From positions 1-5,693 of the forward strand of contig JAFCZY010000230.1 in the NCBI GenBank assembly GCA_019314105.1: 5,693 bases of DNA, in the 5' to 3' direction. This DNA is from Deltaproteobacteria bacterium (lineage in GTDB: Bacteria > Desulfobacterota > Desulfobacteria > Desulfobacterales > Desulfobacteraceae). The notes below the pieces were generated by a model. The model saw only the letters and a list, made by a program, of their open reading frames with translations, had not been told where the DNA came from and made no database searches. The position numbers and the translations under genes were made by a program. Positions 1 through 5,262 of this stretch are shown here, piece after piece; position 1 is the first letter of the stretch; each line of letters opens with the position of its first letter.

Positions 1-1003
1 GCTTGTTATCAAGGTAATAATATTTTTTTTATGGGGCTTTACAAGGGCATGTTCCGGTATGCGGGTATTTCCGATCTGTGGAAGCTTTGCAAGGCCACAG
101 TCCTGGCCACCCTGGTAATAATGGCTTTTATGCTCATTGTACATCGGTTCCAGGGCTATTCCAGGGCAGTGTTCCTCATTGACGGTGGGCTGACCTTATT
201 GTTTGCCGGTGGACTGCGGGTTACTATCAGGTTCATTTTCAAGGAATACGTGGTGAACAAGGAAACCGACTCTGTCTTTCATTTGTTTAAAACCAATAAT
301 GGCTTTACTCCTGTATTGATTTATGGGGCCGGCAGTGTCGGCGAAAAGCTGTTTCGGGAACTCAGTGAAAACCCCAGGCTCAGCTTTCGTGTGGTCGGGT
401 TTGGCGATGATGATAAGAACAAGCATGGCCGGTCCATTCACGGGGTGCCTGTACTGGGCGGGGTGAAGGAGCTGTGTACCATTAAGGAGAAATACAAGGC
501 CCTGGAAGTTTTGATTGCCATGCCATCGTCAACGGGTCAGCAGATGCGGATGGTTGTGGAGGAGTGCAAGGCCTGTGACCTGCCCTTCAAGACACTGCCT
601 GGCATGGGTGAGGTCATTGACGGCAGGGTCAGCGTGAAGACCCTGCGGGATATAAATTATAAGGATTTGCTGCGCTGCCGCCTACAAGCATGTGCCCATG
701 CTGGAGCGCAACCCATGGCAGGCAGTGTCCAACAATATCCGGGGCACCCATGTGATGCTGGAAAAGGCAATGGAGTATGGGGTCGGCTATTTTGTGCCCA
801 CCACGCATGAGAAGATCATGGTGCTCAAAGCCGATGGAAAGTGGAACGGGTTTGGCAGTCAGGAGGCTTTTAAAAAACATTTGCTGGATCGGGTTCATGA
901 TCTTTATACTTTGGCACTTTTGCATGATGTGCAGGGTATTCGGTGTAAAATAAAGGAGATTGTTCCTGAATATGATGTGCAGGATAGTACTTGCGTGCTT
1001 TAG
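1..1003 (+). pseudogene. WbpM/CapD-type nucleotide-sugar dehydratase/epimerase, partial at left edge and broken by two internal deletions
   Basis: Intact members are membrane-anchored enzymes of about 600-660 residues that convert UDP-N-acetyl sugars for O-antigen or capsule synthesis. Three parts remain. The first is in the frame of ATG 31 but is open back to base 1, so the true start probably lies upstream. It has two hydrophobic stretches (about residues 20-37 and 46-62 from that ATG) and the first Rossmann fold, with GAGSVG at 99-104 and a DDD..GRSIHGVPVLG segment. It runs to YKDLL near base 672. The second part, in another frame from about 674, reads AAAYKHVPMLERNPWQAV and continues to YGVGYFV near 797. 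The third reads HEKIMVLKADG to VPEY and a CVL terminus, stopping at TAG 1001-1003. Missing are the catalytic domain's NAD-binding GxxGxxG region and, after YFV, its STDK-type active-site region. The product cannot be functional. Family call confident; deletion sizes are inferred from the family. Confidence 0.88.
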
Positions 1004-1007
1004 TATC

Positions 1008-1017
1008 GGGGTCTGAC
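1008..1017 (+). repeat. GGGTCTGAC motif, copy A
   Basis: GGGGTCTGAC begins four bases after the stop codon of the broken sugar gene. The same nine-base core GGGTCTGAC recurs at 4697 just after the second sugar-gene remnant, at 5566 at the start of the right-hand long repeat, and inverted at 5073-5083 inside the HTH antitoxin gene. It may be a short interspersed repeat or a scar of past insertions. Its function is unknown. Confidence 0.4.
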
Positions 1018-1038
1018 ACAATGTTCCATTCATTAAGG

Positions 1039-1067
1039 TTGACAAATTGAATAAAATTGAATATGTT
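1039..1067 (+). promoter_or_regulatory. Sigma-70-type promoter of the RHH/RelE-like toxin-antitoxin operon
   Basis: A perfect -35 TTGACA (1039-1044) is followed after 17 bases by TATGTT (1062-1067), which matches the -10 consensus at four of six positions. It lies upstream of the antitoxin start at 1101 with no gene between, and it contains the tandem repeat described at 1044-1063. Confidence 0.6.
1044..1063 (+). promoter_or_regulatory. Tandem 10-bp direct repeat, candidate antitoxin operator
   Basis: AAATTGAATA occurs twice back to back (1044-1053 and 1054-1063), a spacing of about one helical turn, and fills the gap between -35 and -10. An inverted copy of part of it, ATATTCA at 1079-1085, faces TGAATAT at 1058-1064. 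Ribbon-helix-helix repressors commonly bind adjacent short half-sites as stacked dimers, so this is the natural site for autorepression by the antitoxin encoded at 1101. Repeat seen directly; binding inferred. Confidence 0.5.
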
Positions 1068-1100
1068 TTAAATAATTAATATTCAGAGTGAGGGTGTATC

Positions 1101-1337
1101 ATGAAAACATTAACAATGAGAGTCGATGATTCAATTTATCATATGATTAAGGCTGCAGCAAACGGTCAGAAAAGGAATATTTCAAATTTTATTGAATTTG
1201 CTACGCTGCAATATCTAACCTCAGTACAGTATGTCGATAATAATGAAATGAATGAAATATTGAATGACAAGGAATTGATTCAGAATCTTAAAGATGGTTT
1301 TAAAAATTTGAAAGCTGAAGATTATACAATTGTCTAA
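1101..1337 (+). CDS. Ribbon-helix-helix antitoxin of a RelE/ParE-type toxin-antitoxin pair
   Basis: A 78-residue protein expected to neutralise the toxin encoded directly downstream and to repress its own operon. The N-terminus TLTMRVDD (residues 3-10) looks like the DNA-contacting beta strand of an RHH (CopG/MetJ-like) fold. It is followed by two helices, SIYHMIKAAANGQ and ISNFIEFATLQYL, and then by an acidic, charged C-terminal half (about 46-75) suited to wrapping the toxin. The ATG is supported by AGGGTG at 1091-1096 and a promoter at 1039-1067. Its end overlaps the toxin start by eight bases, typical of coupled TA genes. The gene is much more AT-rich than the sugar-gene remnant to its left, a sign of separate origin. 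No truncation is seen. Fold and role are confident; the exact antitoxin family name is not. Confidence 0.8.
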   Translation: MKTLTMRVDDSIYHMIKAAANGQKRNISNFIEFATLQYLTSVQYVDNNEMNEILNDKELIQNLKDGFKNLKAEDYTIV

Positions 1338-1599
1338 TTTCCAAATTGCAGAATCCAGGACTTTTGAAAAAGTCAAAAAGAAAATTGATTCACAGCTTTA
1401 TTCAAAGCTTAAAAAGATTGTATATCCCCAATTGAAGTCAAATCCTTATTTCGGGGTAAATATTAAAAAGCTTAAAGGTGATTTTGAAGGATATTATCGA
1501 TATCGAGTTGGAAGTTATCGATTGTTCTATTTGATAGATAATGAAAAAGTTATTGTTGTTATTGTAGATTTGAAGCATCGACAGAATGCTTACAAGTGA
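1330..1599 (+). CDS. RelE/ParE-family toxin
   Basis: An 89-residue protein of normal length for the RelE/ParE superfamily, whose members are either ribosome-dependent mRNA nucleases (RelE) or gyrase poisons (ParE). Visible features are an N-terminal helical region (about 10-36), then NPYFGVNIKKLKGDFEGYYRYRVGSYRLFY (38-67, given by its pattern of KKLKG, YRYR and YRLFY), a beta strand VIVVIVDLKHR and the C-terminal HRxxxYK. The YRYRVG-YRL-KHR pattern resembles the RelE-like subgroup more than ParE, but activity cannot be settled from this. The start used is TTG 1330, overlapping the antitoxin stop by eight bases. No internal ATG precedes the conserved region, so translational coupling is likely. 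Transcription should come from the promoter at 1039. Confidence 0.82.
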   Translation: MSNFQIAESRTFEKVKKKIDSQLYSKLKKIVYPQLKSNPYFGVNIKKLKGDFEGYYRYRVGSYRLFYLIDNEKVIVVIVDLKHRQNAYK

Positions 1600-1626
1600 A
1601 AAGCATAGGGCATAGCTTTTCTTGTA
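1591..1626 (+). terminator. Hairpin at the end of the RelE-like toxin gene, possible terminator
   Basis: GAAAAGC (1598-1604) pairs with GCTTTTC (1615-1621) across a ten-base loop, and TACAA (1591-1595) extends the stem with TTGTA (1622-1626) after a two-base bulge. It overlaps the toxin stop codon. There is no clear T-run after the stem, so termination efficiency is doubtful. It may be an attenuator or mRNA-stabilising hairpin. Confidence 0.35.
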
Positions 1627-1790
1627 CGAAACACATACATTCTTGCTCTAAGAAGTGCGACAGCAGAATTAGTTTTTAACCGAACAATGATAGTGTCTGT
1701 AAGGTTTCTTTTGATTATTTCATGCATATTTGAATTCTATCTGCAAAAATACATAACGTCATGGAAAAGTAATAGTGTTACGGGGGCATT

Positions 1791-1985
1791 TTGAAAAAGA
1801 GAATTGTTATTTGCGCTGACGGCACGTGGAACCGGCCGGAGAAGGATTTAAAACAGGATTTTCCGACAAATGTACTCAAGCTTGCCAGAGCTGTTAAACC
1901 TGTTGGAGCAGATAGTGTTGCCCAGCAGGTTTTTTACGATTGGGGTGTGGGATCAGGATTTGACATATTTATGCAAATAATCTGA
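1791..1985 (+). pseudogene. DUF2235 (putative alpha/beta hydrolase) N-terminal fragment
   Basis: The 64-codon frame begins at TTG 1791 behind a G-rich stretch (1782-1786). It reads KKRIVICADGTWNRPE, then PTNVLKLARAV and QQVFYDWGVGSGFD, the characteristic opening of DUF2235 proteins. That family is several hundred residues long and includes the Tle1 phospholipase effectors of type VI secretion. The GxSxG nucleophile motif and the rest of the fold should follow but are absent. After FDIF the reading frame diverges and stops at 1983-1985, 17 bases before yefM. No continuation is visible elsewhere in the window. It is therefore a truncated gene and probably inactive. A weak promoter may lie at 1730-1757 (TTGAAT, 16 bases, CATAAC). 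The cut probably dates from arrival of the yefM-yoeB module. Confidence 0.72.
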
Positions 1986-2002
1986 AAGCAGGAAGGTATA
2001 AA

Positions 2003-2254
2003 ATGAAAGAAACAACAGCAAACGATTTTCGGAAGAAACTCAAGTATTATGTAGATATGTCAATTGAAAATCACAATCCTTTGAGGATCAATCGTCGAAA
2101 TGGACAAAATTTTGTAGTACTCGGTGAAATGGACTGGAAAGCAATTGAGGAGACATTGTACCTTAATCAGTTTGCCGGTCTTGTTGAAAGTATTCACGAT
2201 GCAGCATCAGAATCTTTGGATGAGGGGACCCGCCTTGAGGAACTTGACTGGTGA
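2003..2254 (+). CDS. yefM: YefM/Phd-family antitoxin
   Basis: An 83-residue antitoxin of the Phd/YefM family, which binds YoeB and represses the shared promoter. The N-terminal part (about 1-50) carries the DNA-binding and dimer region: TTANDFRKKLKYYVD, then PLRINRRNGQNFVVLGEMDW, the usual strand-turn-strand with RRNG and VVL. The acidic C-terminal tail (about 55-83, ending EELDW) is the expected toxin-wrapping segment. AGGAAGG at 1990-1996 lies six bases ahead of ATG 2003 and fixes the start. The stop overlaps the yoeB start by four bases, so the two genes are translationally coupled. No strong promoter is evident between the DUF2235 fragment and this gene. An imperfect inverted repeat at 1959-1977 may be the operator. 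It appears intact. Confidence 0.88.
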   Translation: MKETTANDFRKKLKYYVDMSIENHNPLRINRRNGQNFVVLGEMDWKAIEETLYLNQFAGLVESIHDAASESLDEGTRLEELDW

Positions 2255-2517
2255 GTTGGAATATTATTTTATCGAAAAAAGCGGTGAAGGATTCAAAAAA
2301 ACTCAAATCCGCAGGTCTGAAACCTCAGGCTGAAAGATTGCTCAGGTTACTGTCTGAAGACCCGTTTCAGTCACCGCCTGATTATGAAAAACTGGTTGGC
2401 AACCTCAATGGGTTCTACTCCCGACGTATCAATATTCAACATCGTCTGGTTTATGGTATTGATAAAACAGCACAAATCGTACATGTACTCAGAATGTGGA
2501 CACATTATAAAACATAA
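2251..2517 (+). CDS. yoeB: YoeB (Txe/YoeB family) mRNA interferase toxin
   Basis: An 88-residue RelE-fold toxin. YoeB cleaves mRNA on the ribosome near start codons and is held inactive by YefM. The start is GTG 2251, overlapping the antitoxin TGA, and gives the family opening MSWNI. Diagnostic segments are AERLLRLLSEDPFQSPP, then YEKLVGNLNG, YSRRINIQHRLVY and the terminal RMWTHYKT. Residues matching the catalytic set known from E. coli YoeB are present: Glu46, Arg65 and the terminal His85-Tyr86. Length and motifs indicate a functional toxin. The gene is followed after 80 bases by the convergent ATPase gene; a short CCCT-GA-AGGG hairpin sits between them, too small to call a terminator. Confidence 0.93.
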   Translation: MSWNIILSKKAVKDSKKLKSAGLKPQAERLLRLLSEDPFQSPPDYEKLVGNLNGFYSRRINIQHRLVYGIDKTAQIVHVLRMWTHYKT

Positions 2518-2597
2518 CATAACCGATTTAAGTATGGGTATCAGGCTTGCCTTACGTGTGACCTTTACCCTGAAGGGCAGAAACCAGGTTGTTGCAC

Positions 2598-3749
2598 TTA
2601 TTGGATCCATTTCCCATTCCAGAGCAACTTGGTAAATTCTTGATAAGGCACGATATAAATACCTTCGCTGGTTTTTCTCATCTTTTTTTCAAGACAAACG
2701 ATGATCAGCCATTTTGTCTCAGGGAAATCTTTTTTGAAATTGACAAGTCCACGGATATCCGTGGAGGTGATTTTTAATTTGCCCTTTGCCTCAATGGCGA
2801 CGGTACCCGGCCCCAGAATAAAATCCACTTCGATTCCGCTGGAAAGCCGCCAGTATGAAAGTTCGTAGAATAATTCGCTGTATTTTGCGTGAACGGACAG
2901 TTCATGAAACAGCCAGTTTTCAAACGCTTTGCCAAACAGTTCCGACCCGGGTCTGATGACCCCACGCCTTGTTAGATGGTTGACCACGCCGAGATCCCGA
3001 AAATAGAATTTCGGTGCCTGAATCGTGCGGCGCTTGGGCCGTAATGTAAAGGCCGGCAGAAAGGCCCCCATCAAGGTATCGACCAGGATGCCATAATGAT
3101 CCCGGACAGTGGAAACCGAGATGCCTGTTTCTCGTGCAATGTTGGACATGTTCAGCATTTCCGTGTCCCCGATGGCTGCCACCCTGAGAAAGTCGGAAAA
3201 TATTGGCAGGCGACGCGTCAGGCCCTCTTCCAGAATTTCTTCCCGCAGGTAATCATCCACATAGGCACGGATTGCCAGAGCAGGATTTTCAGCCCCATAA
3301 TGATCCGGAAGCGGTCCGGTGTTGACGAAATGTTCAATGGAAAAATCAGAGCCAAGTTCTTGTGCTGTAAGGCCGAAGAGTTCATAGCGTATCGCGCGGC
3401 CTCCCAATAAATTTGCATGTCCCCGTTTGACTTTTCTCGCACTGGAGCCGCACAATGCAAAAACGCGCTGCCACTCCTGAATCATGTAATGAATTTCATC
3501 TAAAAGGACAGGAATTTTCTGAATTTCATCAATCACAATCAATTGTTCCTGCGAAAGCGCTGCCACTTCTTCCCGCAAGAGCGCCGGTTCCTTTGCGTAT
3601 CGCATAAGTTCATCGGTTTTGAGCAGATCAATTCGCATGGCATCGGGGTAGCATGCCTTTAACAACGTTGTTTTACCGGTCTGGCGTGTTCCCCAGAGGA
3701 AAAAACTTTGCTTTGGTTTTTCAGGCAGACGAAGGTTCCTTTTGTACAT
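2598..3749 (-). CDS. ATP-binding protein, AAA domain with C-terminal DUF4143
   Basis: A 383-residue protein of the common AAA_14/DUF4143 architecture, full length for that family. Walker A is GTRQTGKT (20-27), Walker B is LIVIDEIQ (70-77), and LCGSSARKVKR (99-109) is the usual sensor-like segment. A probable helix-turn-helix, NIARETGISVSTVRDHYGIL, lies at 203-222. The C-terminal DUF4143 part holds VDF (308-310) and IEAKGK (319-324), resembling the D...ExK core of PD-(D/E)xK nucleases. I chose ATG 3749 rather than the longer open frame to 3881, because GAAGGATC sits just upstream (3755-3762 on the other strand) and homology begins here. Family function is not established, and these genes often occur singly in accessory DNA. 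It is convergent with yoeB. A -10-like TATACA lies at 3774-3779, without a good -35. Confidence 0.87.
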   Translation of the reverse strand: MYKRNLRLPEKPKQSFFLWGTRQTGKTTLLKACYPDAMRIDLLKTDELMRYAKEPALLREEVAALSQEQLIVIDEIQKIPVLLDEIHYMIQEWQRVFALCGSSARKVKRGHANLLGGRAIRYELFGLTAQELGSDFSIEHFVNTGPLPDHYGAENPALAIRAYVDDYLREEILEEGLTRRLPIFSDFLRVAAIGDTEMLNMSNIARETGISVSTVRDHYGILVDTLMGAFLPAFTLRPKRRTIQAPKFYFRDLGVVNHLTRRGVIRPGSELFGKAFENWLFHELSVHAKYSELFYELSYWRLSSGIEVDFILGPGTVAIEAKGKLKITSTDIRGLVNFKKDFPETKWLIIVCLEKKMRKTSEGIYIVPYQEFTKLLWNGKWIQ

Positions 3750-3786
3750 TTTTTGATCCTTCAACAATAAACATGTATATTGACGG

Positions 3787-3816
3787 TTGACATGCAAAAT
3801 GACACGATTGTTTAAT
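3787..3816 (+). promoter_or_regulatory. Promoter-like sequence facing right, divergent from the ATPase gene
   Basis: TTGACA (3787-3792), an 18-base spacer and TTTAAT (3811-3816, five of six consensus matches) face rightwards in the gap upstream of the ATPase gene. The predicted transcript would start near 3823, inside the following winged-helix fragment, whose next ATG is at 3884. It may be a relic or chance; the match to consensus is good. Confidence 0.35.
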
Positions 3817-4021
3817 GGTGTCAAGAAAAACTTTGTTAAAAATTTTTGATAATCATATCGAATTTTACAATCTTTTGCCAAACATGACCAGATCGGAACT
3901 TGCTTTACAGCTTTCTAAAAGCGAAAATACCATTAAAGGACATTTAGCGAAATTAAAATCCGAAGGCAGGTTGAAAAGAATTGGCAGCGACAGAAGTGGC
4001 TCCTGGATGGTTGTCTCATGA
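3815..4021 (+). pseudogene. C-terminal winged-helix fragment of an AlbA_2- or Fic-associated regulator
   Basis: The open frame (stop-free from 3803) encodes about 68 residues that look like the end of a larger protein. The stretch TRSELALQLSKSENTIKGHLAKLKSEGRLKRIGSDRSGSWMV (about 25-66, given for its pattern) is a winged helix-turn-helix of the kind found at the C-terminus of AlbA_2/RecG-like ATP-binding regulators and of some Fic proteins. GRLKRIGSDRSGSW is the wing. No AlbA_2, ATPase or Fic domain precedes it; a stop codon lies at 3800-3802, and the ATPase gene lies on the other strand. There is no ribosome site in front of ATG 3815 or ATG 3884. I read it as a truncated 3' end. A tiny stand-alone HTH protein is less likely. 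Confidence 0.55.
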
Positions 4022-4037
4022 AAGATCAGGGAAAGAA

Positions 4038-4289
4038 ATGAATACCGGGCAAGTCACCGGGCAAGTCACCGGAGAAATAAAAAAACTGGTGCAAGTCTGT
4101 ATTAGCGAATTGAGCAGAAAAGAGCTGCAATAGAAATTGAAGCTAAAGCACAGAGACAACTTTACTGATAAGTATCTGAAACCAGCTCTGGAAGCAGGAT
4201 TCATAGAGATGACTATCCCGGAAAAACCACGAAGCAGCAAACAGAAATATCGTCTGACGATAAAAGGCAAATCAATTCTTGAGGCTTGA
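4038..4289 (+). pseudogene. C-terminal remnant of an AlbA_2/Fic-type protein with an in-frame amber codon
   Basis: The frame reads NTGQVTGQVTGE, then KKLVQVCISELSRKELQ, a TAG at 4131-4133, then KLKLKHRDNFTDKYLKPALE, AGFIEMTIPEKPRSSKQKYRLT and a stop at 4287-4289. The TGQV repeats followed by the KELQ...LKHRDNF..KYL.PALEAG.IEMTIP.KP.S..QKYRLT pattern are typical of the C-terminal domain of AlbA_2-type ATP-binding and Fic-related proteins. The amber codon replaces one residue in the middle of this otherwise continuous domain, and the N-terminal catalytic part is missing. It begins only 16 bases after the preceding winged-helix piece, in a different frame. The DNA has a 12-base tandem repeat at 4044-4067 that encodes TGQV twice. 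Confidence 0.65.
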
Positions 4290-4376
4290 GAAAGTGTGTT
4301 CAACAGAAGTTCAACAGGGACCTGAGATCTTGAGCAGAGAGAAGAGATGAACCAACAATACCTCACAAAAAGTTTC

Positions 4377-4405
4377 TTGCTGAGTTAAAAAACGATAGAT
4401 AAGAT
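4377..4405 (+). promoter_or_regulatory. Promoter-like sequence before the short frame at 4438
   Basis: TTGCTG (4377-4382), a 17-base spacer and TAAGAT (4400-4405). Both boxes are partial matches. It is followed by a 12-base palindrome, GAAAAGCTTTTC (4413-4424), and immediately by AGGAGG (4425-4430). Arrangement and spacing are those of a real gene start, although the downstream frame is only 28 codons. Confidence 0.35.
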
Positions 4406-4437
4406 ATTATAAGAAAAGCTTTTCAGGAGGACTTGTG

Positions 4438-4524
4438 ATGATTCTAAAGGTAGATATCCAGGCAGCCTTGCTTTACGCCAGGGCATCTCTTGATCACACA
4501 GAGTTCAGAGCAGCCTATGCCTGA
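4438..4524 (+). CDS. 28-codon reading frame with a strong ribosome binding site, probably the start of a lost gene
   Basis: ATG 4438 follows a perfect AGGAGG (4425-4430) at seven bases. The frame reads MILKVDIQAALLYARASLD and stops at TGA 4522-4524. I do not recognise the product. The strong ribosome site and a promoter-like sequence upstream suggest that this was a genuine gene start. The frame ends ten bases before the epimerase remnant, so the most likely reading is the 5' end of a gene truncated at that junction. A true small protein is the alternative. The stretch 4290-4376 before it holds only a nine-base direct repeat, GTTCAACAG, at 4298-4306 and 4309-4317. Confidence 0.35.
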   Translation: MILKVDIQAALLYARASLDHTEFRAAYA

Positions 4525-4533
4525 CCCTCTTAA

Positions 4534-4689
4534 TCTCTATATAGATCAAATGTTGCGGCAGGTCTGTTGGGCAAGAGAGATGTTGCGGATCGTCTGTTTG
4601 GTTCTTTGCAGGTGGACAGCTCCAAAGCGCGGGATCTGCTGGGCTGGAAGCCGGTTGTTACGATGGATAAGGGGTTGAAGAGAATGTAA
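4534..4689 (+). pseudogene. C-terminal end of a GalE/WbpK-like NAD-dependent sugar epimerase
   Basis: Family-like sequence starts near 4552 and reads VAAGLLGKRDVADRLFGSL, then QVDSSKARDLLGWKPVV, TMDKGLKRM and TAA 4687-4689. The GSLQVD.SKAR.LLGW.P....M..GL pattern is the C-terminal substrate-domain signature of extended short-chain dehydrogenase/reductase epimerases in O-antigen clusters, which are about 310-330 residues long. Only about 46 residues remain; the N-terminal Rossmann fold (GxxGxxG) and the YxxxK active site are gone. In intact clusters this type often lies near a WecA/WbpL-like transferase and a WbpM-like gene. A WbpM-like remnant is indeed at the left edge of the window, so the two probably derive from one polysaccharide locus. 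The GGGTCTGACC motif and long repeat begin eight bases after the stop. Confidence 0.72.
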
Positions 4690-4696
4690 AGAATGT

Positions 4697-4818
4697 GGGT
4701 CTGACCCAGACAACTGTCTAATTTTTAAAAGAATAATTTCTAAAATATAATCAAAAAAGCGCTTAAACCACACTTTTTGATGCCCAAAAAGGCCATTTAA
4801 GCATTATTCTCTGGAGTT
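4697..4818 (+). repeat. Long direct repeat, left copy
   Basis: Bases 4705-4818 match 5580-5693 at 113 of 114 positions, the sole difference being C4783 versus T5658. The preceding GGGTCTGACC is also shared, with six extra bases (ACCGCC) in the right copy. The repeat is AT-rich. It contains GTCTG/CAGAC (4699-4711), the octamer palindrome AAGCGCTT (4757-4764) and GCTTAAA/TTTAAGC (4761-4767, 4796-4802). On the minus strand it encodes the final residues TPENNA and stop of the frame described at 4797-4926. Together the copies enclose the BrnT/HTH module. Confidence 0.9.
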
Positions 4819-4926
4819 TTTACAGGGTAAAGAAAAAATACTTCAGACCCGAAAAGTACAGGTTTCTTAAGCCCCAGCGACTTGGGGTTGTTGATGGTGG
4901 TCTCGGTCCGGATCAAATAACTTTCT
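4797..4926 (-). pseudogene. 3' fragment of an unidentified gene, partly inside the left repeat
   Basis: Reading leftwards from about 4926 the minus strand encodes LIKESYLIRTETTINNP, KSLGLKKPVLFGSEVFF and LYPVKTPENNA before a stop at 4797-4799. There is no start codon or ribosome site in this part. The open frame runs back into the HTH gene only by overlap. The RTETTINNP motif reminds me of multicopy hypothetical proteins, but I cannot name the family. Its last codons lie in the direct repeat, and the right copy of the repeat preserves the same codons up to the window edge, which suggests a longer copy beyond it. I interpret this as the truncated 3' end of a repeated gene. It could be chance open sequence. 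Confidence 0.35.
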
Positions 4927-5262
4927 TTAATCAAGCGCAGCAAGAGAGGCTTCAGGTGCTTTGTCAAGAACTTTAAGCAAGGACCGGGCAGCCCCGGTCG
5001 GGCATCGTTTTCCCTGTTCCCAGTTGCGGATGGTGTCAACAGAGACACCGATGCGTAATGAAAATTCTGTTTGGGTCAGACCCAGGCGTTTTCTTATACG
5101 TCGGGCATATCTTGCTGCATCCTGCATGGCTCCTTTATCATCAGCCGCTTTTTGCCGTGCTATTTCTATTTCAGTGGTTGTATCCACACGGTCTGGATCG
5201 ATACGTCCCACTGGAGTCAGAGATACTAGATGGGGATCAATCGTCATGCGATGTTTTTTCAT
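4927..5262 (-). CDS. XRE-type helix-turn-helix antitoxin paired with BrnT
   Basis: A 111-residue protein encoded immediately after brnT and overlapping it by 26 bases. The N-terminal half is polar and charged (TIDPHLVSLTPVGRIDPDRV, then a run rich in acidic and basic residues), a likely toxin-binding region. The C-terminal half is an XRE helix-turn-helix: RIRKRLGLTQTEFSLRIGVS (55-74), VDTIRNWEQGKRCPTGAA (75-92) and LLKVLDKAPEA. The Q-x-x-F..R.GVS..T..NWE.GKR.P pattern is strong. ATG 5262 is fixed by AGGGAGG (5272-5278) nine bases upstream, so the longer open frame to 5349 is not the start. It probably represses its own operon and neutralises BrnT. Classical BrnA has a different DNA-binding domain, so I leave the symbol blank. 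It is complete. Confidence 0.87.
   Translation of the reverse strand: MKKHRMTIDPHLVSLTPVGRIDPDRVDTTTEIEIARQKAADDKGAMQDAARYARRIRKRLGLTQTEFSLRIGVSVDTIRNWEQGKRCPTGAARSLLKVLDKAPEASLAALD

Noticed and set aside
629..1045. 138-residue minus-strand frame
   Set aside because: Antisense to the WbpM/CapD remnant, whose conserved segments explain the open sequence.
1640..1654. Small hairpin TTCTT...AAGAA in the gap after the RelE-like toxin
   Set aside because: Five weak pairs in AT-rich DNA; expected by chance.
1960..1983. TTGACA at 1960-1965 as -35 of a yefM promoter
   Set aside because: No acceptable -10 at 16-18 bases; the nearest AT-rich hexamers are at 10-12 bases.
2518..2597. Possible continuation of the DUF2235 gene after yoeB
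   Set aside because: Translations of the gap show no similarity I recognise to the missing DUF2235 parts.
3750..3881. Upstream extension of the ATPase by 44 residues
   Set aside because: The extension lacks family similarity, and a ribosome site sits directly before ATG 3749.
4044..4067. 12-bp tandem repeat as a regulatory or CRISPR-like element
   Set aside because: It simply encodes the TGQV repeats typical of the protein domain; two units only, with no spacers.
4016..4366. 116-residue minus-strand frame rich in Ser/Cys/Phe
   Set aside because: It is antisense to the TGQV...KYRLT domain remnant, which has clear family similarity; no start signal.
4490..4773. Open frames on both strands across the epimerase remnant
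   Set aside because: They are other-frame shadows of the epimerase C-terminus and the repeat; no ribosome sites or recognisable sequence.
4697..4818. Repeat flanking a TA gene pair as an integron attC site
   Set aside because: TA cassettes suggested it, but I could not find paired RYYYAAC/GTTRRRY core sites, and the repeat contains the end of a coding frame.
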